Below are positions 55,015 through 62,540 of a stretch of 64,000 nt of DNA, in pieces. Positions within the stretch are counted from its first letter, which is position 1. The number at the start of each line of letters is the position of its first letter. Source of the stretch: Marinobacterium stanieri (lineage in GTDB: Bacteria > Pseudomonadota > Gammaproteobacteria > Pseudomonadales > Balneatricaceae); assembly GCF_900155945.1 (NCBI RefSeq), contig NZ_FTMN01000012.1:62001-126000 (forward strand), written 5' to 3'. A program made the translations under genes and the position numbers. The notes beneath the pieces are model-generated. The model was not told where the DNA came from, did no database searches, and was given only the letters and a program-made list of their open reading frames with translations.

Positions 55015-56226
55015 TCAGAGCAAACGTCCAACCCGCGTTACCAAGACAACACCCAGCGCAGAAAGACAACCGGTGGCGACCCAGGTCAGTTGCCAGCCAC
55101 CGGCCCAGCCTGCCAAAGCGCCAATCAATGGCGGCGTGACAAACTGGCCCAATGCAGACAGCTGCAACATCCAGCCTACCGCCGTGGACACCACACTGGT
55201 ATCCGGTGCCAGCCGCACAGCCAGGGAGAACAGCACCCCTGGAATCACGCCACTTACGGAAGAAAACACCAAAACGGCCGCATAACGTAGCCAGGGCAAG
55301 TCAGCCGTGACATCCGAAAACGCGGTCCAGGTCGTGAGCGTCATCACGGCAAAACCGAAATACAGCAGTTGACGCGGCCCCACACCGGCCTGCAACAATC
55401 GCCCGGAGGCAGCGTTGCCGACCACATTGGCAACCGCGGCAAAGGCGGTCAGCACGCCCACCAGACTGCCTTCCAAGCCTGCTTGTGTGTAAATAGATGG
55501 CAGAAAGCCGATCACCGACAACCACTGCCCTGAGTAAGCCGCGAAGATCATTGCCACCAGCCAGGGGCCGGGACTGCCGAGGATAATTTTAAGCCGTGCC
55601 AGAATGGCGCGCAGCCCCGCCATCGGCGAGCCCGAACGCGGATTATTATTGCGCTGGTCGGCCGGTACCCTCAGCAACACCAGGCTCAGCATCACCAGCG
55701 TCACTGCAGCAATCAGCCACCACCAGCCCTGCCAGCCCAGCTGCTGCATAAGCCAGGGGCCGATCAGCAAACCCGTGCCCGTGCCAAAGCCCATATAACA
55801 GCCCCACCAGCCCAGGCTCACACTCAGTTTTTCCGCTGTCACCAATTGGCGCAGCAGACCGGGGCCTGACAGGGTCACCAGCAGGAAGCCAAAACCTTCA
55901 AAGCCGCGCAAGACCAGCAACTCGGTGGCTGAACTGGCAAAGCCACCCAACACACTGGTCAGGGTCAAAATTCCCAGGCCCGTGAGAATACTGCGCCTCA
56001 AGCCGGCGCTATCAGCCAATACACCGATCAACGCCCCTGCCAGCATGCCTGCCAGTTGAACCAGCGACAGCATGAACCCGGCCTGCACCAGGCTGACTCC
56101 CAGCTCATCCTGCAACACCGGAATCGCCGGAGGCAATTTACCGATATGCAAGGCAGCGGTAATTCCGGCCAACATCACCAGAATTTCGGGGGGGAGCCTG
56201 CGGGGGCGGGCGGCTATCTTATTCAA
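55015..56226 (-). CDS. MFS transporter
   Basis: This is a major facilitator superfamily permease with 12 predicted membrane helices. ALIGVLADSAGLRR between helices 2 and 3 is the MFS motif A, and a central loop carries DQRNNNPRSGSP. I choose a TTG at 56226 (403 residues, near-normal for the family). The frame is open to 56400, but the added codons would overlap the divergent glutathione peroxidase gene and are not membrane-like. An ATG at 56175 is an alternative. The substrate is unknown. It converges on the ATP-grasp gene with 8 nt between them. Confidence 0.8.
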   Translation of the reverse strand: MNKIAARPRRLPPEILVMLAGITAALHIGKLPPAIPVLQDELGVSLVQAGFMLSLVQLAGMLAGALIGVLADSAGLRRSILTGLGILTLTSVLGGFASSATELLVLRGFEGFGFLLVTLSGPGLLRQLVTAEKLSVSLGWWGCYMGFGTGTGLLIGPWLMQQLGWQGWWWLIAAVTLVMLSLVLLRVPADQRNNNPRSGSPMAGLRAILARLKIILGSPGPWLVAMIFAAYSGQWLSVIGFLPSIYTQAGLEGSLVGVLTAFAAVANVVGNAASGRLLQAGVGPRQLLYFGFAVMTLTTWTAFSDVTADLPWLRYAAVLVFSSVSGVIPGVLFSLAVRLAPDTSVVSTAVGWMLQLSALGQFVTPPLIGALAGWAGGWQLTWVATGCLSALGVVLVTRVGRLL

Positions 56227-56329
56227 TGTAAAAGACCTGTCACTAAAAACAGCGCATTGTACGCCCCGTCGCACTGAACCAAAATGGCTTGCGGGCGTAC
56301 AAAGCCTATATAAATAAACGGAGACAGCC

Positions 56330-56872
56330 ATGAAACGCCTGATGTCATCCATCCTCGGGCTATGCCTCAGCCACACGGCAACTGCTGCCGAGCCGAACAC
56401 TGACGCCCTTTTCGATCATCAACTGAAACGACTACATGCCGATGAAAGGGTTGATATGCGGGCAGCCTTTTCCGGGCATCCGATGCTGGTGATTAATACC
56501 GCCAGCCACTGCGGCTTTACACCTCAGTTTGAAGGCCTTGAAAGCCTGCACCAGCGCTACAAGGACAAAGGATTGAAAGTGGTCGGCTTCCCGTCCAACG
56601 ACTTCATGCAGGAAGCCAAGGATGAAGCCAAAATCGCCAAGGTATGCCGCTATAACTTCGGCGTAACCTTCGACATGTTCAGCCCCATTGCCGTTCGCGG
56701 TAGTGATGCACACCCCATATTCCAGGAAATCGCACGACAAACTGACAAGCCGCCGCGCTGGAATTTCTACAAGTATGTTATCGACGCTGAAGGGAATGTG
56801 ACTGCAGCCTTCTCCAGCATGACAGCACCGGATGATGAAGACCTGCGCAAGGCGATAGAAGCGGTCCTCTGA
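56330..56872 (+). CDS. Exported glutathione peroxidase family protein
   Basis: This 180-residue protein has a Sec signal peptide (about 1-20, ending TATAA) and a thioredoxin-fold peroxidase domain. The peroxidatic Cys 61 lies in INTASHCGFTPQF. WNFYKYVID (about 144-152) gives the active-site Trp and Asn. The loop that usually reads NQF-x-QE is here NDFMQE, so the catalytic Gln appears replaced by Asp. It probably reduces peroxides in the periplasm, likely with a thiol other than glutathione. Its end directly abuts the convergent RNase Z gene. Confidence 0.85.
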   Translation: MKRLMSSILGLCLSHTATAAEPNTDALFDHQLKRLHADERVDMRAAFSGHPMLVINTASHCGFTPQFEGLESLHQRYKDKGLKVVGFPSNDFMQEAKDEAKIAKVCRYNFGVTFDMFSPIAVRGSDAHPIFQEIARQTDKPPRWNFYKYVIDAEGNVTAAFSSMTAPDDEDLRKAIEAVL

Positions 56873-57844
56873 TCATGGCTCCAGGCGCTGAACCCGGCCA
56901 TCGCGACCAATGCAGAAGGTATCAAAGTCTTCAGCCAAAAACAGGTCGCCCTGATACTGGCTCAGCGCTTCACTGCGTAGGTCTTCCAGTGAAGCATCGC
57001 CTGAGCGCCGCGGCACCTTGCGGTAGCGCGGGCTGAAATGGGTCAGAATCAGTGCCGGTATACTCTGCGACTGAGCAAACTGGGCCACACGAAGCGCACT
57101 GCTATGCTGCGGCTCAGGGCCCACTTTCTGCAATACCGGTTCGGTGTAGGTAGCTTCATGCACCAACGCATGCACGCCCTCACAGGCACCAGCCAAAAGG
57201 TCAGGACGGTCATTATCACCACCGACCACAAGCGAGCGTGCGGCATAGGCCGGCACAGCGTAATCTTCACCATTCAGCTCGCGCCCATCGTCCAGCGTTA
57301 CCCGTTCGCCCTTCTGCAGACGCCCATACACCGGCGATGGCGGCACGCCTTCACGCTGAAGGCGTTCGGTATCCAGCCCTGTGGGAACCTGACGCTCATC
57401 CAGCCGATAGGCCCAGCATTCGACACGATGACTCAGCCGCGTTGCCGTAACACCACATTCATCCAGTTCCAGCGCCAGCTGCGATGACACCTCCACAAAC
57501 TCAAGCGGATACTCAATGCGCAACTCCGTGTGCTTGATAACCGCCTGCAAATACGCCCACACGGATGCCGGGCCAACCAGCACCAGGGGTTCAGTACGCC
57601 CGTTCAACTGACAGGACGCCAACAGCCCCGGCAAGCCATAACAGTGGTCACCGTGGATATGTGTGATCAGGATCGCTTTCAACTTGAGCGGCGATAACCG
57701 AGTACGCTGTAACTGATGCTGAGTCGCTTCACCACAATCCACCAACACCCAGCCCCTTCCCGTTTCAGGATGAATGGCTGTCGCACTGACGTTCCGCTGG
57801 CGTGTAGGCGCACCGGATGAGGTGCCCAGGAAGGTGATATTCAT
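56873..57844 (-). CDS. rnz: Ribonuclease Z
   Basis: This 323-residue metallo-beta-lactamase-fold nuclease matures tRNA 3' ends. FLGTSSGAPTRQRNVSA (about 5-21), the zinc motif ITHIHGDHCYGLPG (about 59-72) and the late HEATY and LTHFSPRY motifs identify tRNase Z. Length fits the short bacterial form. It is encoded convergently with the peroxidase gene. CCA is encoded in the window's tRNA, in which case RNase Z may act mainly on CCA-less precursors or other RNAs. Confidence 0.93.
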   Translation of the reverse strand: MNITFLGTSSGAPTRQRNVSATAIHPETGRGWVLVDCGEATQHQLQRTRLSPLKLKAILITHIHGDHCYGLPGLLASCQLNGRTEPLVLVGPASVWAYLQAVIKHTELRIEYPLEFVEVSSQLALELDECGVTATRLSHRVECWAYRLDERQVPTGLDTERLQREGVPPSPVYGRLQKGERVTLDDGRELNGEDYAVPAYAARSLVVGGDNDRPDLLAGACEGVHALVHEATYTEPVLQKVGPEPQHSSALRVAQFAQSQSIPALILTHFSPRYRKVPRRSGDASLEDLRSEALSQYQGDLFLAEDFDTFCIGRDGRVQRLEP

Positions 57845-57909
57845 GAGGGGAGTTTAACCCAGCTGCACACGCCTGTTGATGGCGATAAGGAATCAATTTT
57901 GGCCGAAGC

Positions 57910-58200
57910 TCAACCCCGTCTCTGCTTCCCCACCCAGGCGATATGCTTCTGCACGGCAGGGTCAGCCAGTAATTTTTCCAGCGTGTAGTAGTCCCGCGCA
58001 AGTGTCATTTCATCAAACAGCTTGTGGATACCACGGTGGCAGGCCTGGCACACCCAGATACCTTGGTTAAGCTCATCACGTGTATACGCCTTTTTAAAGC
58101 GAGGGCGGCGGTGCATCTTGCGCGGGATCAGATGATGAAAGGTCAGCGGGATGGCCCGGTTACAAAGTTCACAGTGTTCAAAGGAAGCGCGCTGGCGCAT
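57910..58200 (-). CDS. Small HNH endonuclease
   Basis: This 96-residue protein is a minimal HNH nuclease. CELCNR (zinc Cys 10 and 13), HHLIPR (22-27, the catalytic His pair) and CQACHRGIHK (51-60) form a complete zinc-stabilised beta-beta-alpha site. No extra DNA-binding or immunity domain is present. Its role is unknown; similar stand-alone HNH proteins are widespread in gammaproteobacterial chromosomes. It lies 65 nt from rnz on the same strand. Confidence 0.85.
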   Translation of the reverse strand: MRQRASFEHCELCNRAIPLTFHHLIPRKMHRRPRFKKAYTRDELNQGIWVCQACHRGIHKLFDEMTLARDYYTLEKLLADPAVQKHIAWVGKQRRG

Positions 58201-58284
58201 GTGATGGGTTTCCTTACTGGTATCGACTAGTATTACGCCTGCCTGCGGCTATCTGATCAAGAGGTGTCGATGGGTTTTAACTAT

Positions 58285-58311
58285 TCAAGTTTTTCCAGGG
58301 CGAGTCGATAA
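58285..58311 (+). promoter_or_regulatory. Sigma-28 (FliA) promoter for the DUF5610 gene
   Basis: TCAAGTTT (58285-58292), an 11-nt spacer, and GTCGATAA (58304-58311) match TAAAGTTT-N11-GCCGATAA at 14 of 16 positions. The gene starts 34 nt downstream, the same distance as at flgM. Its quality equals the fliC and flgM promoters in this window, placing this non-flagellar-looking gene in the late flagellar regulon. Confidence 0.88.
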
Positions 58312-58345
58312 CCTTGCCAGTGCAACCCCAAGTGTCGAGGCCATC

Positions 58346-59521
58346 ATGAAAGTGCTCGTTTCCACCCCACAGTTATACAATTCACGCCCCCAGTCTGGAG
58401 TCGAGGGTTCTCAACAGCAGCAAGGTGCATCCAAGGATGCCAACCAGGTACTGCTGGGCAAACTCGCAGAAAAGATTCCGGGCATGAGTGCGGAAAAACT
58501 GTCCGGTCTGGAAGCCGAGGATTTCACCCCCGATAAGGTCGCCGGCCGTATCAGCGACTTTGTTGCCCAGGGACTGGAAGCGGCCCGTTCACGCGGTGCC
58601 TCCGAAGAACGTCTTACCGAGATGTACAACGCGGCGGTCAAGGGCGTTGAGAAGGGGTTTGCCGAAGCACGCGAAATTCTGGATGAGCTGAGCATGCTGA
58701 GCGAGCCCATCGCCGCTCAGATAGATGAAACCGAGCAGCTCACCTTTGATGCTCTGGCCGGTATAGCCCCGGGCAGCGCCGCACAAACTTCACCGGTCTC
58801 TCAGGTTGCACTGGGCGGGGCCGAGCGTTTCCGTAATGCCGAAGACATGTCGCTGAGCGTGCGCACCCGTGACGGCGATGAAGTCACCATCAACTTCAGC
58901 CGCAACCAGAGCTACGATGCCACCTACGGCGCAGGCGCCGACAGTGAGGGCAACTCGGTAGCCTGGATGAATGTCAGCCGAAGTGAAAGCAGCCAGTACG
59001 AGTTCAGCGTTAAAGGCGAGCTGGATGAAGGTGAGCTGGACGCACTGCAGCAGATGATCCGCGATGTCTCCAGTGTGGCGGACGAGTTCTTCAACGGCGA
59101 CGTACAGAAGGCGTTTGAAGACAGCGCTGATATCAGCTTTGATGCCAGCGAACTCCAGTCCATGCAGCTGGACATGAGCTATACCCGCAGCCTGGCACAG
59201 GCCTCTACCTATGAACAGGTAGGCGGTCTTGATCAGCCGGTGGATAAACCCGGCAAGCGTCTGGGTCAGCTGATGAAGGATCTGGCAGACAGCGTGGGCG
59301 CGCCCTCACTGGGCTTCCTGCAGTCACCGGCTCAGGCTGGCCGAGACCTGATGACCGGTCTGGTCGAGCAGGACAGCCGCTTTAATGAAGCGCTGGAATC
59401 CGTGCAGGATGTGTTCAGCAAGCACCTGCAGGATCTGCTGGATAAGGTGCTGCCGGTTGAAGATCAGGTGGTAAACCCTGCCAATGAAGAGCAGGATTCC
59501 GACCTGCCTGCCGCTGAATAA
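58346..59521 (+). CDS. DUF5610-containing protein, probable flagellar-regulon member
   Basis: This is a 391-residue acidic protein without signal peptide or membrane segment. The N-terminal part (about 33-120, with LAEKIPGMSAEKLSGLEAEDF and VKGVEKGFAEAREIL) matches my recollection of the DUF5610 domain. The middle (about 160-235) is beta-like with SLSVRTRDGDEVTINFSRNQ, and the rest is helical. The opening KVLVSTPQLYN and Gln-rich stretch resemble proteins with disordered N-terminal ends used for export. It has a sigma-28 promoter and its own terminator, so it is a single-gene unit. Function unknown; a link to motility or chemotaxis is inferred only from the promoter. Confidence 0.72.
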   Translation: MKVLVSTPQLYNSRPQSGVEGSQQQQGASKDANQVLLGKLAEKIPGMSAEKLSGLEAEDFTPDKVAGRISDFVAQGLEAARSRGASEERLTEMYNAAVKGVEKGFAEAREILDELSMLSEPIAAQIDETEQLTFDALAGIAPGSAAQTSPVSQVALGGAERFRNAEDMSLSVRTRDGDEVTINFSRNQSYDATYGAGADSEGNSVAWMNVSRSESSQYEFSVKGELDEGELDALQQMIRDVSSVADEFFNGDVQKAFEDSADISFDASELQSMQLDMSYTRSLAQASTYEQVGGLDQPVDKPGKRLGQLMKDLADSVGAPSLGFLQSPAQAGRDLMTGLVEQDSRFNEALESVQDVFSKHLQDLLDKVLPVEDQVVNPANEEQDSDLPAAE

Positions 59522-59544
59522 ACCGCCAATACACAGAACACACC

Positions 59545-59570
59545 AAGGCCCGGCAGTTATCGGGCCTTTT
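59545..59570 (+). terminator. Rho-independent terminator after the DUF5610 gene
   Basis: AAGGCCCG and CGGGCCTT form an 8-bp stem with an 8-nt loop followed by TTTT. It begins 24 nt after the stop codon. It also lies downstream of the convergent pxpA gene, where the A-rich side could act in the other direction. Confidence 0.88.
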
Positions 59571-59593
59571 GCGTTTTAAAGCGGAATGATTTT

Positions 59594-60355
59594 TCAGCCT
59601 TGAGCAGCGTAATACTGATCCAGCGCCTCGCGGATATGGCGCACGGCATTCACCGACTGCTCATTGTCACCGTGAACACAGAGCGTATCGGCCTGCAGTG
59701 CCACTTCAGTGCCATCCAGGGTGGTCACTACTCCTTCCCGCGCCAGTCGCAGAGACTGATCAATGATACGCGCCTCATCGTGATAGACAGAACCTTCAAC
59801 GCGACGCGGCACGAGAAAGCCCTGAGCATCATAGGCACGATCCGCAAAGGCCTCGAACAGTAAGGTAGCGCCAAACTCTTCGGCGATACGCTCCACCTCG
59901 GTATTATCCGCCGTGGCCATCAACATTAACGGCAGACTGGCGTCATAGCGGGTCACCCCTTCCAGCACGGCACGCAGAATGCTGTGGTCTTTCATCATGT
60001 CGTTGTAGAGCGCACCATGAGGCTTTACGTAACTCAGCACCATGCCCTGAGCCTGAGCAATTCCGGCCAATGCGCCTGTCTGATACTGGACCATGGCCAC
60101 CACTTCCTGTGGATGGCAGTGCATGCTGCGACGGCCAAAGCCCACCAGGTCCGGGTAGCTTGGATGTGCGCCGATGCGGGCGCCGGCATGTTTTGCCAGC
60201 AGCACCGTGCGGGTCATGGTGACGGGGTCTGAGGCATGAAAGCCACAGGCCACGTTGGCCATATCCACCAGCGGCATCACCTGGTCATCCAGCCCCATGT
60301 TCCAGGAACCGAAGCTTTCGCCCATATCACAGTTCAACAGCAATCGTTTTGGCAT
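59594..60355 (-). CDS. pxpA: 5-oxoprolinase subunit A (LamB/YcsF family)
   Basis: This 253-residue protein is PxpA. It has [11 protein letters not shown] (about 5-15), [13 protein letters not shown] (about 31-43), [16 protein letters not shown] and [11 protein letters not shown], all strongly conserved. With PxpB and PxpC it hydrolyses 5-oxoproline to glutamate using ATP. pxpB and pxpC are not nearby, so they are elsewhere or this copy works alone. I choose ATG 60355 over the GTG one codon upstream. It lies 31 nt after the omega-amidase gene on the same strand. Confidence 0.93.
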   Translation of the reverse strand: MPKRLLLNCDMGESFGSWNMGLDDQVMPLVDMANVACGFHASDPVTMTRTVLLAKHAGARIGAHPSYPDLVGFGRRSMHCHPQEVVAMVQYQTGALAGIAQAQGMVLSYVKPHGALYNDMMKDHSILRAVLEGVTRYDASLPLMLMATADNTEVERIAEEFGATLLFEAFADRAYDAQGFLVPRRVEGSVYHDEARIIDQSLRLAREGVVTTLDGTEVALQADTLCVHGDNEQSVNAVRHIREALDQYYAAQG

Positions 60356-60386
60356 CACGCCCTCTCAACACACTCGCTTAATCCGC

Positions 60387-61175
60387 TCAGGCTTTCTGCA
60401 GCTCAAAGGCATCTGCATCCTGCCAGGCCGGAAACTTGTCACGGAACTGGTGCAAGGCCTCGGCATTCAGCAGCCCGGTCTTGATATAGGGCTCGCCCGC
60501 CGGACCATCCAACAGGGCTTCGCCTTTGAAATCCACCAGCAGGCTATCGCCAGCGTAGCTAAGCCCCTTGGAATCTTCCCCGACGCGGTTCACACCAATA
60601 ACATAGCTCTGATTTTCAATGGCACGCGCCTGCAGCAAGGTGCGCCAGGCATGACGCCGGGGCGCCGGCCAGTTGGCCACACAGAGCATCAGGTCGTAGT
60701 CATCCCGATTACGACACCAGACCGGGAAACGCAGGTCGTAACAGACCTGAGGCAAAATGCGCCAGCCTTTGTACTCGAACAGGTCGCGTTGCTCACCTGC
60801 AGCATAGTGATGGTGTTCATCACCCATGCGGAACAGGTGACGTTTGTCATAGAACTGCACTTCGCCATCCGGTGATACAAACAGGAAGCGGTTGCGATAG
60901 CCTTCATCTTCAACCGCCAGGCTGCCACAAATGGCGGCGCCCAGGTCAGCGGCCTGTGTCTGCAGCCATGCCAGCGTCGGCCCCCGCATGGGTTCGGCGA
61001 CTTCCTCCGGTGACATGGTAAAACCTGTGGTAAACATTTCCGGCAATACAATCAGGTCTGTTTGCCCTTCCAGCGGCGCCATCAGGCCTGCCAGTCGTTG
61101 ACGGTTGGCATCGGGTGCGTGCCAGTCCAGGTGAGTCTGCACCAGACTGGTTCTCAGGTTCTGTCGGCTTGTCAT
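60387..61175 (-). CDS. Omega-amidase-type carbon-nitrogen hydrolase (YafV/NIT2-like)
   Basis: This is a 262-residue nitrilase-superfamily enzyme. The catalytic triad is Glu 46 (LIVLPEMFTTGF), Lys 111 (YDKRHLFRMGDE) and Cys 145 (LPQVCYDLRFP). Similarity to YafV and NIT2 points to hydrolysis of alpha-ketoglutaramate or alpha-ketosuccinamate. The ATG at 61175 overlaps the TGA of the aminotransferase gene (ATGA), indicating coupling; an ATG at 61184 is possible. A glutamine transaminase plus omega-amidase pair is a known route for salvaging keto-methylthiobutyrate and other 2-oxo acids. Confidence 0.9.
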   Translation of the reverse strand: MTSRQNLRTSLVQTHLDWHAPDANRQRLAGLMAPLEGQTDLIVLPEMFTTGFTMSPEEVAEPMRGPTLAWLQTQAADLGAAICGSLAVEDEGYRNRFLFVSPDGEVQFYDKRHLFRMGDEHHHYAAGEQRDLFEYKGWRILPQVCYDLRFPVWCRNRDDYDLMLCVANWPAPRRHAWRTLLQARAIENQSYVIGVNRVGEDSKGLSYAGDSLLVDFKGEALLDGPAGEPYIKTGLLNAEALHQFRDKFPAWQDADAFELQKA

Positions 61176-62320
61176 ATCGTGCATAACCTCTCGGCGGCCT
61201 GTTCCAGTGTGGATTCATTTTTGGCGAAGCAGAAGCGTACCAGCTTCATCTCGGGTGGCTGCTGGCAGAACACCGACAGCGGGATCGCCACAACGCCTGC
61301 CTGCTCTACCAGGCAAAGCACAAACTCGGTATCCGGCAGGTCACTGATAGCAGAGTAGTCCATCACCTGGAAATACGTGCCCCCGGCAGGCGTAAAGCGA
61401 AAGCGGCTGTCCGCCATCAGGGCGTTAAAGTGATCCCGCTTGGCCTGATAAAACGCGGGCAGTGCCTGATCGTGGGAGGAGTCGGCATTGAGATAATCCG
61501 CCAGCGCCAGCTGGAAGGGAGTGCTGGTACTGAAGGTGAGGTACTGGTGTACCTTGCGCAGCTCGGCACTCAGCGGAGCCGGCGCCACACAGTAACCCAC
61601 TTTCCAGCCGGTGGTGTGATAGGTCTTGCCGAACGAGGACACCACAAAACTGCGTTTGGCCAGATCAGGATAGCGATTCATGCTCTGATGGGCGGCACCA
61701 TCAAAGACGATGTGCTCATATACTTCGTCTGCCAATAGCAGAATATCCGTGCCTTCAACCAGACGGCTCAGCGCCTGCATATCCGCTTCACTCAGTACCT
61801 GCCCGATCGGGTTGTGAGGCGTATTGAGGATAATCATGCGCGTGCTCGGGTTAATGGCACGCGCCACTTCATCCCAATCGATACCGAACGCAGGTGGCTG
61901 CAGCTGCAAATGCACTGCCTTGCCTCCATTGAGTCTGACCGCCGGATCGTAGCTGTCATAGGCGGGATCAAACACGATCACTTCATCGCCGGGCCGCACA
62001 ACAGCCGCAATGGCAGCAAACAAGGCTTCCGTCGCGCCGGAGGTGACCGTCACTTCTGAAGCGGCATCCACCTGGCGACCATAGCAACGCTGAACCTTGG
62101 CCGCGATCGCTGCGGTCAGGGCAGGCACCCCATTCATCGGCGCATACTGGTTGGCACCGGCACGAATATGGTGATCTACCCGGGCCAGCAATGCCTCGGG
62201 ACCGTCAAAGTCGGGAAAACCCTGCGACAGGTTAATGGCCTGATGGGCTTGCGCCAGTGCAGACATCTGCGCAAAGATCGTGGTGCCGACACCCGGCAGT
62301 TTGGTTTCGGGATAACGCAT
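61172..62320 (-). CDS. Methionine/glutamine aminotransferase (YbdL-like)
   Basis: This 382-residue PLP enzyme is of aminotransferase class I. INLSQGFPDFDGP (29-41), NQYAPMNGVPAL, ILNTPHNPIGQVL (164-176), ADEVYEHIVFD and SSFGKTYHTTGWK (228-240, Lys 232 binds PLP) match YbdL and kynurenine/glutamine transaminases. I choose ATG 62320; the frame runs to 62368, but the extra 16 codons do not fit the family. It is coupled to the omega-amidase gene, which favours glutamine or methionine as amino donor or substrate. Confidence 0.9.
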   Translation of the reverse strand: MRYPETKLPGVGTTIFAQMSALAQAHQAINLSQGFPDFDGPEALLARVDHHIRAGANQYAPMNGVPALTAAIAAKVQRCYGRQVDAASEVTVTSGATEALFAAIAAVVRPGDEVIVFDPAYDSYDPAVRLNGGKAVHLQLQPPAFGIDWDEVARAINPSTRMIILNTPHNPIGQVLSEADMQALSRLVEGTDILLLADEVYEHIVFDGAAHQSMNRYPDLAKRSFVVSSFGKTYHTTGWKVGYCVAPAPLSAELRKVHQYLTFSTSTPFQLALADYLNADSSHDQALPAFYQAKRDHFNALMADSRFRFTPAGGTYFQVMDYSAISDLPDTEFVLCLVEQAGVVAIPLSVFCQQPPEMKLVRFCFAKNESTLEQAAERLCTI

Positions 62321-62412
62321 GACCCACTCACAACTGATGAAACCGACGATAGTACCGGAGAGACGCAAGCCGGCTCAACAAAGGTACGTTTTGCAATCTG
62401 AGCAAGGGTAGA

Positions 62413-62511
62413 ATGGGAATGTTGGACTGGATTCTGACGCATAACGGTTTCATTATTGAAGCAATCATACTGGGCCTTGTTGTTGTGTATGTAGGCCTGA
62501 AAATCAAATAA
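62413..62511 (+). CDS. Small single-helix membrane peptide
   Basis: A 32-residue ORF encodes one hydrophobic helix: a short N-terminal stretch (MGMLDWILTHNGF), about 17 apolar residues (IIEAIILGLVVVYVGL) and a KIK tail. AAGGG lies 6 nt before the ATG at 62413; a second ATG two codons later is possible. It ends 29 nt before the TonB-receptor gene on the same strand, so it may be co-transcribed. I do not recognise a family. The good ribosome site and membrane-like pattern are the only support. Confidence 0.5.
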   Translation: MGMLDWILTHNGFIIEAIILGLVVVYVGLKIK

Positions 62512-62540
62512 CCTGTTGTTTTATATTATCCGGAGTCGCC

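Noticed and set aside
56227-56400. N-terminal extension of the MFS transporter frame
   Set aside because: The added codons overlap the start of the divergent peroxidase gene and do not resemble a membrane or signal segment.
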